The position numbers and the translations under genes were made by a program. Positions 45,146 through 51,439 of a DNA stretch of 64,000 bases are shown piece after piece; positions within the stretch are counted from its first letter, which is position 1; the number at the start of each line of letters is the position of its first letter. The notes under the pieces were generated by a model that was given only the letters and a program-made list of their open reading frames with translations, did no database searches and was not told the DNA's origin. This stretch comes from Pseudogulbenkiania subflava DSM 22618 (GTDB lineage Bacteria; Pseudomonadota; Gammaproteobacteria; Burkholderiales; Chromobacteriaceae), in assembly GCF_900177275.1 (NCBI RefSeq), contig NZ_FXAG01000002.1, forward strand, positions 117,234-181,233, given 5' to 3'.

Positions 45146-46645
45146 ATGCACCGTCGTCGTTTCCTGGAGTTGTCGCTGGGGCTGGCCACCCTGCCGCTGA
45201 TCGTGCGCCAAGCCTGGGCCGCCACGCCCCCCGCCATGCCGGGCATGGACCATGGCGCGCATGCCGGCCATGACATGGCGGCGATGGCAGACGCAGCCGG
45301 CGGCGTCACGCTGCCCGAAGGACAGCCACTGCCGCCGCTGCAGCGGCTGGCCAATCGCGGCGGCGGCGGACACGTGAGCGGCGAGCTGGTCGCCGCGCCG
45401 ATCAAGCTGCCGCTGCTGCCGAGGCACCAGCCGACCACGTTCTGGGCCTACAACGGCAGCGTGCCGGGGCCGCTGATCGAGGCCTACGAGGGGGATACGG
45501 TCGAGATCGCCTTCACCAACCGGCTTGCCCAGCCCACCACCATCCACTGGCACGGCATGCCGGTGCCGGCCGAGCAGGACGGCAACCCGCACGATCCGGT
45601 GCCGCCGGGCGCCGAGCGCCGCTACCGCTTCACCCTGCCCAAGGGCTCGGCCGGCACCTACTGGTACCACCCGCACCCGCACGGCTACACCGGGCAGCAA
45701 GCCTACATGGGGCTGGCCGGGACCTTCATCGTGCGTCGTCGCGACGACCCGCTGGCGCACTTGCCGGAGCAGTTGCTGGTGTTGTCCGACCTCAAGCTGG
45801 ATGGCGACGGCGGCATCGCCGCCAACTCGATGGCCGACCGGCACGACGGCCGCGAAGGCCAGTTCGTGCTGGTCAACGGCGCGCTTCGGCCAGCCTTGGC
45901 GCTGGCCGAGGGTGAACGCCAGCGCTGGCGCCTGTGGAACGCCACCAGCGCGCGCATCCTGAAGATCGCGCTGCCGGCGCACGAGGTGCACCTGGTCGGC
46001 ACCGACGGTGGGGCCATCGCCGCGCCGCGCCGCATCGAGCACCTGCTGCTGTCGCCAGGCGAGCGCGCCGAGCTGGTGGTGACCGGGCGTTTCGGCGCCG
46101 GCCAGACGCCCGGCCTGGTGGCGCTGCCGTACTCGCGCGGCAAGGCGATGCACCCGGAGCAAGACGCGGTGCTGCCGCTCCTGACGTTGATCCGTCACGG
46201 CCGCCGCGCCAGTGCCCCATTGCCGGCCCGTCTTGCCGAAGTGCCTGCCCTGCCGGCAGCGGCCGTGAAGCGGCGCGTGGAGTTTTCCGAGAACATGGCC
46301 GATCCGAAGGCGATGTTCCTGATCAACGGTAAGACCTACGACATGGCGCGCATCGATTTCGAAGGCAAGGTGGGCCAGGTGGAAGAGTGGGAAATCGTCG
46401 GCAACGCCCATATGGACCACCCCTTCCACCTGCACGGCACGCAGTTCCAGGTGCTGGCACGCACCGAGGACGGCCAGTGGCGTGACGAGCCGTACCTGGC
46501 CTGGCACGACGTGGTCAACGTGGCGGCCGGCGAGAGCGTGCGGCTGCGCTTCCGCCAGAATCTGCCCGGCCTGCGCATGTTCCACTGCCACATTCTCGAG
46601 CACGAGGACCAGGGCATGATGGGGCAGCTGCTGGTGCGCGCCTGA
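45146..46645 (+). CDS. Multicopper oxidase, Tat-exported (copper resistance)
   Basis: A 499-residue CueO/CopA-like oxidase that probably turns toxic Cu(I) to Cu(II) in the periplasm. The twin-arginine signal is RRRFLEL, cleaved after about AWA. A Met/His-rich stretch follows (MPGMDHGAHAGHDM), likely binding copper. All four copper motifs are present: HWHG, HPHPHG, HPFHLHG and the C-terminal HCHILEHEDQGMM with the Cys-His and Met ligands of the T1/T2/T3 sites. Start 45146 has GGAAGGAGA upstream; a frame from 45068 would destroy the Tat signal position. First gene of the copper unit. Confidence 0.93.
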   Translation: MHRRRFLELSLGLATLPLIVRQAWAATPPAMPGMDHGAHAGHDMAAMADAAGGVTLPEGQPLPPLQRLANRGGGGHVSGELVAAPIKLPLLPRHQPTTFWAYNGSVPGPLIEAYEGDTVEIAFTNRLAQPTTIHWHGMPVPAEQDGNPHDPVPPGAERRYRFTLPKGSAGTYWYHPHPHGYTGQQAYMGLAGTFIVRRRDDPLAHLPEQLLVLSDLKLDGDGGIAANSMADRHDGREGQFVLVNGALRPALALAEGERQRWRLWNATSARILKIALPAHEVHLVGTDGGAIAAPRRIEHLLLSPGERAELVVTGRFGAGQTPGLVALPYSRGKAMHPEQDAVLPLLTLIRHGRRASAPLPARLAEVPALPAAAVKRRVEFSENMADPKAMFLINGKTYDMARIDFEGKVGQVEEWEIVGNAHMDHPFHLHGTQFQVLARTEDGQWRDEPYLAWHDVVNVAAGESVRLRFRQNLPGLRMFHCHILEHEDQGMMGQLLVRA

Positions 46646-46740
46646 CTGGCCAGAAGCCTAAACTGATAACAGGGGCGGCCTTTGACCGGGGCGCCGGATG
46701 CGTCACAATGCCGGATTGTGTTTCCCTCCGAGGAGTCGTC

Positions 46741-47049
46741 ATGCAGCAGTGCTGTGACCAGGAATCCCCGGGCAGCGACAAGCTGGTCGTGCAGCCCAAC
46801 AAGAGCGCCTTGCTCAAGCGCCTGGCGCGGATAGAAGGGCAGGTGCGCGGCATCAGCGGCATGATCGAAGGCGATCGCTACTGCGTCGACGTGCTGACCC
46901 AGATCGCCGCGGTGAAGTCGGCGCTCGACGCGGTGTCGTTGCAACTCTTGGAAAACCACATGAAAGGCTGCGTGGCGCAGGCCTTGCGCGCCGGCGACGC
47001 CACCGGCGTGGTAACCGAGCTGATCGACGTGGTAAAGAAGGTGCGCTGA
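46741..47049 (+). CDS. csoR: CsoR family copper-sensing repressor
   Basis: A 102-residue all-helical repressor that leaves DNA when it binds Cu(I). The Cys-His-Cys metal signature is present (Cys48, His73, Cys77), which separates it from the Ni/Co (RcnR) and formaldehyde (FrmR) branches. Two further cysteines are at the N-terminus (QQCC). The ATG at 46741 has CGAGGAG upstream. It follows the oxidase by 95 bp and likely represses the unit through the site at 45098-45114. Confidence 0.92.
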   Translation: MQQCCDQESPGSDKLVVQPNKSALLKRLARIEGQVRGISGMIEGDRYCVDVLTQIAAVKSALDAVSLQLLENHMKGCVAQALRAGDATGVVTELIDVVKKVR

Positions 47050-47080
47050 CGCTGTCGCCACCGGGCGGCGGGAGGTGAAC

Positions 47081-47392
47081 ATGGACAGGTTGGTGCGCGC
47101 GCTCTTGCTCGCGCTGTGGTGCGGACCGCTCGCCGCGCTGGCGGCGCCGATTCCATTCAGCGTCTTCATCCGGCTCGACACCGGCATGAGCGAGGCCGAG
47201 GTGCTCGAGCTGACCGGGCCGCCCGATTACGTCAGCGACGGCGGCTCGGTCCGTTACCGCACGCGGCACGGCTTTGGCTACGGCGACCGCAAGATCATGA
47301 CCTGGTACGCGGATGGCGTTGAGCCGCATACCACCACCATCACCTTCCGCAACGGGCGGGTGAGCGATATCGAGCGACACAAGAAATTCTGA
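47081..47392 (+). CDS. Small secreted protein, unknown (copper cluster)
   Basis: A 103-residue protein with a signal peptide (about 1-22, ending LAALA). The mature part has the layout of SmpA/OmlA-type (BamE-like) small periplasmic domains: GMSEAEVLELTGPPDYV followed by beta strands. It has no metal-binding motif. GGGAGGTGAAC precedes the ATG. It sits between csoR and copZ in one direction with small gaps, so it is likely co-regulated by copper. Confidence 0.75.
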   Translation: MDRLVRALLLALWCGPLAALAAPIPFSVFIRLDTGMSEAEVLELTGPPDYVSDGGSVRYRTRHGFGYGDRKIMTWYADGVEPHTTTITFRNGRVSDIERHKKF

Positions 47393-47405
47393 ACAAGGAG
47401 GCTTC

Positions 47406-47615
47406 ATGGAGAAAATCATCCTGCACGTCGAGGGCATGACCTGTAACGGTTGCGCCAACAGCATCAAGAACGCCCTGGGCCAGCTGGAAGGGGTGCGCCA
47501 GGTCGAGGTCGACCTGGCGAGCGGCAAGGTCGAAGTGTTGTGCGACGCCGGCATGCCGACGCGCGACAGCCTGGCCGAGGCGGTGAGTGATGCCGGCTAC
47601 GACGTGGTCGGCTGA
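47406..47615 (+). CDS. copZ: Copper chaperone (HMA domain)
   Basis: A 69-residue heavy-metal-associated domain protein with the Cu(I) motif MTCNGC (Cys13, Cys16). It carries Cu(I) in the cytoplasm to exporters or to CsoR. CAAGGAGG precedes the ATG. It is last in the oxidase-csoR-small protein-copZ unit; no copper P-type ATPase is nearby, so the exporter must lie elsewhere. Its stop codon touches a MITE-like element. Confidence 0.92.
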   Translation: MEKIILHVEGMTCNGCANSIKNALGQLEGVRQVEVDLASGKVEVLCDAGMPTRDSLAEAVSDAGYDVVG

Positions 47616-47758
47616 GAACCCGCTCACGATCTTGCTGCGCGTCCCTGATCGGGGCTCATGCGCTGCTCGAAATCCTCATGGACTCCATGTCCATTCCGGT
47701 TTCTGCGCTGCTCTTCACCCCGCTGAGGGCCGCTCGTGACAGATCATGAACAGGTTCT
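47615..47758. mobile_element. MITE-like element, copy C (144 bp)
   Basis: Shortest copy. Left end AGAACCCGCTCACGATCT, right end, read from the other strand, AGAACCTGTTCATGATCT. It has the shared blocks CTTGCTGCGC, GATCGGGGCTCATG, AAATCCTCATG, CATTCCGGTTTCTGCGCTGCTCTTC and GCTGAGGGCCGC. The first A of the left repeat is the A of the copZ TGA stop codon. It lacks the middle part seen in copies A and B. Confidence 0.78.
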
Positions 47759-47942
47759 ACGCGTGTGCAAATTAATCTGCTGTGCCCCCCAATCCTGGCC
47801 CTGCGATGCTCGCCGTACCATTTGTACGGCTGTGCTTCTCGTACCAGCCTTGGGGCGCGGCGATGACCGCAGGGAATCCCTGTGGGGCGATTTCTTCGAC
47901 AAGCTCTGGGCTCGTGATTGAGACGTTTCGCTATCCACACCA
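47759..47942. other. Intergenic stretch, no gene seen
   Basis: About 180 bp between the MITE-like element and a terminator. It holds a small hairpin CCGTAC-CATTT-GTACGG (about 47812-47828). Reading frames on both strands lack ribosome sites and family likeness. Confidence 0.5.
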
Positions 47943-47980
47943 CAGCCGCCAGCCCAAATCATTGGGGCGGCGGCTGTTTT
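47943..47980 (+). terminator. Intrinsic terminator upstream of the rpsF promoter
   Basis: CAGCCGCC (47943-47950) and GGCGGCTG (47969-47976) pair, with an inner AGCCC/GGGGC pairing, followed by TTTTTCG. It ends just before the rpsF -35 box, isolating the ribosomal operon; the transcript it ends is not identified. Confidence 0.75.
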
Positions 47981-47983
47981 TCG

Positions 47984-48012
47984 TTGCCCTGTCCGATAAA
48001 GGTGCGTAGAAT
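47984..48012 (+). promoter_or_regulatory. Sigma-70 promoter of the rpsF operon
   Basis: TTGCCC and TAGAAT with a 17-bp spacer, placing the start near 48019. Confidence 0.75.
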
Positions 48013-48031
48013 TCTGCGGTTCTCAACCCTT

Positions 48032-48060
48032 GCCTTTCTGCTACCGCATGGCGGAAAGGC
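48032..48060 (+). promoter_or_regulatory. Candidate S6:S18-binding leader hairpin
   Basis: GCCTTTC (48032-48038) pairs with GAAAGGC (48054-48060); the top contains an unpaired CCG (48044-48046) within CTACCGCATGGCG. Leaders of rpsF operons in many bacteria carry a hairpin with a conserved CCG to which the S6:S18 complex binds for feedback. Fit to the motif was judged by eye only. Confidence 0.5.
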
Positions 48061-48082
48061 TTTATAGCCACAAGGAGTTCAC

Positions 48083-48460
48083 ATGCGTCATTACGAAATC
48101 GTGTTCATCGTCCATCCGGACCAGAGCGAACAGGTTCCGGCCATGATCGAGCGCTACAAGGGCATGGTTCTGGCCGCCGAAGGCAAGATCCATCGTCTGG
48201 AAGACTGGGGCCGCCGTCAACTGGCTTACCCGATCCAGAAGCTGCACAAAGCTCACTACGTTCTGATGAACGTCGAGTGCCAAGCAGAGACCCTGGCCGA
48301 GATCGAACACGCGTTCAAATTCAACGACGCCGTTCTGCGCCACCTGACCATCAAGCTGGACCGCGCCGTGACCGAAGCGTCCCCGATGATGAAGGACGAG
48401 AAGGCCAAGAATCTGCTGGAACCGCAACAGCCGGCCGCCGAGGCTGAAGTCGCTGCCTGA
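48083..48460 (+). CDS. rpsF: 30S ribosomal protein S6
   Basis: A 125-residue S6 protein of the small subunit platform. The N-terminal [18 protein letters not shown] and [15 protein letters not shown] are typical. The C-terminus has an Ala/Glu/Pro-rich tail. ACAAGGAG precedes the ATG. First gene of rpsF-priB-rpsR-rplI. Confidence 0.97.
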   Translation: MRHYEIVFIVHPDQSEQVPAMIERYKGMVLAAEGKIHRLEDWGRRQLAYPIQKLHKAHYVLMNVECQAETLAEIEHAFKFNDAVLRHLTIKLDRAVTEASPMMKDEKAKNLLEPQQPAAEAEVAA

Positions 48461-48473
48461 TCGCGACTCCACC

Positions 48474-48773
48474 TTGCAGAACCAGCTGGTACTGACCGCC
48501 GCTGTCGAACGCGAAGACGCCCTGAGATACACCCCCGCCGGCCTACCGGTGCTGGAAATGTGGCTCAGGCATCAGTCCCGGCAGCGTGAAGCGGGGTTCG
48601 AAAGGGATGTGAATTGCGAAGTGCAGGCACTCCTGATCGGCGAAGTGGCCCGGAAGTTTTCCGGCAATCTGGCAGGCAAGATGGTGACCGTCAGCGGTTT
48701 CCTCAGCCAGCGCAGTCTTCGCAACCCTCGGTTGGTACTGCATATCGAACACGTTGAATTTGTTAAAGGTTAG
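48474..48773 (+). CDS. priB: Primosomal replication protein N
   Basis: A 99-residue OB-fold, SSB-like protein that takes part in PriA-dependent replication restart. The family segment [17 protein letters not shown] is clear. The only start that keeps the full OB fold is TTG at 48474; it has no good ribosome site and lies 14 bp after rpsF, so translation probably depends on coupling. The place between rpsF and rpsR is typical of beta- and gammaproteobacteria. Confidence 0.93.
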   Translation: MQNQLVLTAAVEREDALRYTPAGLPVLEMWLRHQSRQREAGFERDVNCEVQALLIGEVARKFSGNLAGKMVTVSGFLSQRSLRNPRLVLHIEHVEFVKG

Positions 48774-48778
48774 TCAAA

Positions 48779-49006
48779 ATGGCTCGTCAACTCTTCAAGC
48801 GCAAGAAGTTCTGCCGCTTCACGGCAGAAGGCATCAAGGAAATCGACTACAAATCCGTTGATCTCCTGAAGGATTTCATCGCCGAAAACGGCAAGATCAT
48901 CCCGTCCCGCATCACCGGTACCAAGGCCCGTTATCAGCGTCAGCTGACCACCGCGATCAAGCGCGCGCGTTTCCTGGCCTTCCTGCCGTACACCGACCAA
49001 CACTAA
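48779..49006 (+). CDS. rpsR: 30S ribosomal protein S18
   Basis: A 75-residue S18, partner of S6. Typical segments are [22 protein letters not shown] and [11 protein letters not shown]. It starts 5 bp after priB. Confidence 0.97.
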   Translation: MARQLFKRKKFCRFTAEGIKEIDYKSVDLLKDFIAENGKIIPSRITGTKARYQRQLTTAIKRARFLAFLPYTDQH

Positions 49007-49027
49007 GCCGGGAAAGGATACGACAAG

Positions 49028-49477
49028 ATGCAAATCATTCTGCTCGAAAAAGTGGCCAACCTGGGTCAACTGGGTGACGTGGTTAAGGTCAAGGACGGTT
49101 ACGCTCGTAACTTCCTGATCCCGCAAGGCAAGGCCAAGCGTGCCAACGCCGCCAACCTGGAAGCTTTCGAAGCTCGCCGCGCCGAACTGGAAGCCAAGCA
49201 AGCCGAAATCCTGGCCGACGCTCAGGTTCGTGCCGAGAAGCTGGCTGACGCTACCATCACCATCGCCCAGAAGGCCGGTGTGGATGGCCGTCTGTTCGGC
49301 TCCGTGACCAACGTCGACATCGCTGAAGCCGTGACCGCCTTCGGCGTGCCGGTGAAGCGTTTCGAAGTTCGCCTGCCGAACGGCCAACTGAAGGCCATCG
49401 GTGAATACGACCTGGAAATCGCCCTGCACCACGACGTGGTTGTGGCGATCAAGGTTGTTGTAACGCCGGAAGCCTGA
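49028..49477 (+). CDS. rplI: 50S ribosomal protein L9
   Basis: A 149-residue L9 with the N-terminal domain ([13 protein letters not shown], then [13 protein letters not shown]), a long linking helix and the C-terminal domain, the usual two-lobed form. GGAAAGGATACGACAAG precedes the ATG. Last gene of the operon. Confidence 0.97.
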   Translation: MQIILLEKVANLGQLGDVVKVKDGYARNFLIPQGKAKRANAANLEAFEARRAELEAKQAEILADAQVRAEKLADATITIAQKAGVDGRLFGSVTNVDIAEAVTAFGVPVKRFEVRLPNGQLKAIGEYDLEIALHHDVVVAIKVVVTPEA

Positions 49478-49500
49478 TTCCCGCATTTGCCGGAATCACC

Positions 49501-49530
49501 AAAAAGCCCGCACACGTGCGGGCTTTTTCT
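49501..49530 (+). terminator. Intrinsic terminator after rplI
   Basis: AAAAAGCCCGCAC and GTGCGGGCTTTTT face each other almost without loop, giving a strong stem and T-run, usable on both strands. Confidence 0.9.
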
Positions 49531-49565
49531 ATTTCTGCATCCGGGTGGATCAAGCTGACTTGAGA

Positions 49566-49673
49566 GCCGCTGACAAAACCCAATGCTGCGGTCTTGGCCT
49601 GGCATGCGGCTGCAGACAGTACGAGTCGTACGGCCAAGCCGCCCCACAACGCCAAGAGGATTTTGTTAGCGGC
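49566..49673. repeat. 108-bp inverted-repeat element at the end of the DUF2322 gene
   Basis: GCCGCTGACAAAACCC at the left matches, on the opposite strand, GCCGCTAACAAAATCC at the right (14 of 16). The inside contains further inverted parts (TTGGCC/GGCCAA, GTACG-AGT-CGTAC). The right end lies 2 bp from the DUF2322 stop codon. Only one copy is in the window. Confidence 0.55.
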
Positions 49674-49675
49674 GT

Positions 49676-50011
49676 TTAGTCGTTCTGCAACACGAGGCGC
49701 GCCTTGAGGCCGGGGGCGCCGGCTTCGGCGATGGCCAGCAGGCGGTCGATATTGGGGTGCTTGCCGGGGTTGAGCCGGGCGTCGGTGGTGTGCTCGGCGT
49801 AGAGTGCCAGCCCTTCTTGCGCCGCGGTGCGGTCAATGTGGCCGAAGCGCTGCACCAGCGCGTAGTAGACCTTGACCGAGCCGGCGGTACCGGGCTGGTT
49901 TTCCAGGCGAGCCTGCGGTTCGTCGTGTTCGTCGAGCAGGACCAGCGCGGCGATGCCGGCGGTGTCGGGCAGGGATGCCAGAATGTCCTTGAAGCTGGCG
50001 GATGTGGTCAT
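49676..50011 (-). CDS. DUF2322 family protein
   Basis: A 111-residue soluble protein matching DUF2322, with the segments NQPGTAGSVKVYYALVQRFG and EGLALYAEHT, then PGKHPNIDRLL. Function is unknown. Start 50011 has AAGGAAAAAGC upstream; a longer frame to 50440 has no protein-like content. It is a single gene facing a long non-coding gap. Confidence 0.85.
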   Translation of the reverse strand: MTTSASFKDILASLPDTAGIAALVLLDEHDEPQARLENQPGTAGSVKVYYALVQRFGHIDRTAAQEGLALYAEHTTDARLNPGKHPNIDRLLAIAEAGAPGLKARLVLQND

Positions 50012-50293
50012 TGCTTTTTCCTTGATGTCATCGGGGTGCCGGGGCGCTTGCTGCTGGCGCCAGTCCTGCCGGCGCTCAGCATGCCTCGAGTGGGATATCG
50101 GCGGTAGTTTACCATCGTGTTGACCGCAACCGTTTTGCTGCCGACTCTGTACCGGAGGCGGTGCAGGGCGATCATTGAAGTCGTGGGCGCGGGTTCGTGG
50201 CATCGTGGTGGTCACCGTCAGCGCATGGCCGCAGGGTGTTGAAGAAGGGGATGACACGATGGAAATGCCTTGGCCGGCCGTTTGCAGATGTCC
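50012..50293. other. Intergenic region upstream of the sigma-54 promoter
   Basis: About 280 bp with the DUF2322 promoter on the minus strand. I find no clear NtrC-type site here and no convincing gene; frames on both strands are basic and low in complexity. Confidence 0.5.
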
Positions 50294-50309
50294 TGGCACG
50301 ACTCTTGCT
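50294..50309 (+). promoter_or_regulatory. Sigma-54 promoter (-24/-12)
   Basis: TGGCACG-ACTC-TTGCT equals the sigma-54 consensus TGGCACG-N4-TTGCW, with GG and GC exactly 10 bp apart. Transcription would start near 50320. An NtrC-like box TGCACCATGGTAGTGCA, one change from TGCACCA-N3-TGGTGCA, lies downstream at 50410-50426. Confidence 0.78.
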
Positions 50310-50319
50310 AAATAAGCGG

Positions 50320-50560
50320 TGGTTATCCAGCGTGCCGCCGCTTCGATGCGGGGTAAAGGGGAGGGCTGCACCTGTTTGGCGCCTTTTCCTGCGTCGTTAT
50401 GGTGATAAATGCACCATGGTAGTGCACGCAGCAGAGCCAAGTCTGCACTTCTGCTCGACAGGGCCGGAAGTGGAAGTAATAGAGGAGAACTAGAACGGCT
50501 CAGCCGTCATCTCGAGAAAGACAAGGTTGGCCGAAGCCTCTTCGGCCAACCTTTTGTTTT
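50320..50560 (+). ncRNA. Candidate sigma-54-dependent small RNA (about 240 nt)
   Basis: The region between the sigma-54 promoter and the terminator at 50523-50555 has no family-like reading frame. The best short frames are 19 codons from 50349 and 47 codons from 50410, the second running through the terminator stem. No gene on the plus strand follows within reach; the next genes downstream are on the minus strand or start at 51440 beyond the terminator. A non-coding RNA under nitrogen or similar control is the simplest reading, with a small peptide as the alternative. Confidence 0.45.
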
Positions 50561-50562
50561 TT
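50523..50562 (+). terminator. Intrinsic terminator made of two inverted uptake-like repeats
   Basis: AAGGTTGGCCGAAG (50523-50536) and CTTCGGCCAACCTT (50540-50553) form a 14-bp stem with a CCT loop, followed by TTGTTTTTT. Both arms contain the recurrent 12-mer (copies 7 and 8). Confidence 0.88.
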
Positions 50563-50700
50563 AGGGCGTCGTGTCCTGCTGCGGAGCACTGGCCTGTCCA
50601 CGGCCTGCTCTCGCCTCTGCCGCCAGGCTTTCGATCTGGGCTTACTCGCTTGCGAACCTGGCCATCGCCACCGGTCTTGTGCGCCAGGCTCTGCCGGTTT

Positions 50701-51252
50701 TCAGGGTTGCGTGCCCTGCAAATAGCGCTTGCTCAAGTTGCGGAACAGCTCGGAGCCGGCTTCGCGCAGCATTTCGAACAGAACCATCTCGCGGCTCACC
50801 AGCACCGCGCCGGCGTCGCGCATGCGTTGCAGGCCCAGCTCGAGATCGCGCGCCGAGCGGCTCGTCACCGCGTCCGCCACCACGAATACCTGTTTTCCCG
50901 CCGCCAGCAGTTCCAGCACCGTCTGCAGCACGCAGACGTGGGTTTCCATGCCGCAGACGATGACTTGGGGACGCGCCAGCAACTCCTCCGGCAGGCAGTT
51001 CCCGGCGACGCAGGAGAAATGCCGCTTCGCCACTACCGGAGCATCGGGAGCGGCCGCCAGCAGTTCCGGTACGGTGTGGCCGAGGCCCTGTGGATACTGT
51101 TCGGAAAACACCACCGGCAGGCCGGTATCGTGCGCCACGCCGAGCAGCCAGCGCACCCGTGCCACCACCCCGCCGGGGTCGATCACCGCCGGCACCAGTT
51201 TCTGCTGGATATCCACCACCAGCAGCGTGGCCTTGTCGCGTTGCATCAGCAT
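50701..51252 (-). CDS. Isochorismatase-like hydrolase (YcaC type)
   Basis: A 183-residue cysteine hydrolase of the isochorismatase fold. The catalytic triad is seen as Asp in LLVVDIQ, Lys in VVAKRHFS and Cys in METHVCVLQT, with a cis-peptide-like region before the Cys. Closest by look are YcaC-type hydrolases of unknown substrate. AAGGAGACGACC precedes the ATG. It is divergent from the D-lactate dehydrogenase gene. Confidence 0.88.
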   Translation of the reverse strand: MLMQRDKATLLVVDIQQKLVPAVIDPGGVVARVRWLLGVAHDTGLPVVFSEQYPQGLGHTVPELLAAAPDAPVVAKRHFSCVAGNCLPEELLARPQVIVCGMETHVCVLQTVLELLAAGKQVFVVADAVTSRSARDLELGLQRMRDAGAVLVSREMVLFEMLREAGSELFRNLSKRYLQGTQP

Positions 51253-51439
51253 GGTCGTCTCCTTATTCCCGAAGCGTCAGCCAGAGCCTAGCAGCCGTGC
51301 CGCGCGGGCGGCAAGACCGCGCCGGACCAAGGGCTATCCCTTGATGGGCCGGAGGATGAAATGTGGCACCATCGCGTTCATCGACACGATAGAACGCGTG
51401 CGGGTGCTGGCGATCCGCTACGCAGGAGGAGAGAGGGCC

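Noticed and set aside
47736-47921. 61-codon frame after the third MITE-like element
   Set aside because: Starts inside the element's terminal repeat, with no ribosome site and unlikely composition.
50197-50493. 98-codon plus-strand frame across the sigma-54 promoter
   Set aside because: It starts upstream of the promoter that would have to transcribe it, has no ribosome site and no family likeness.
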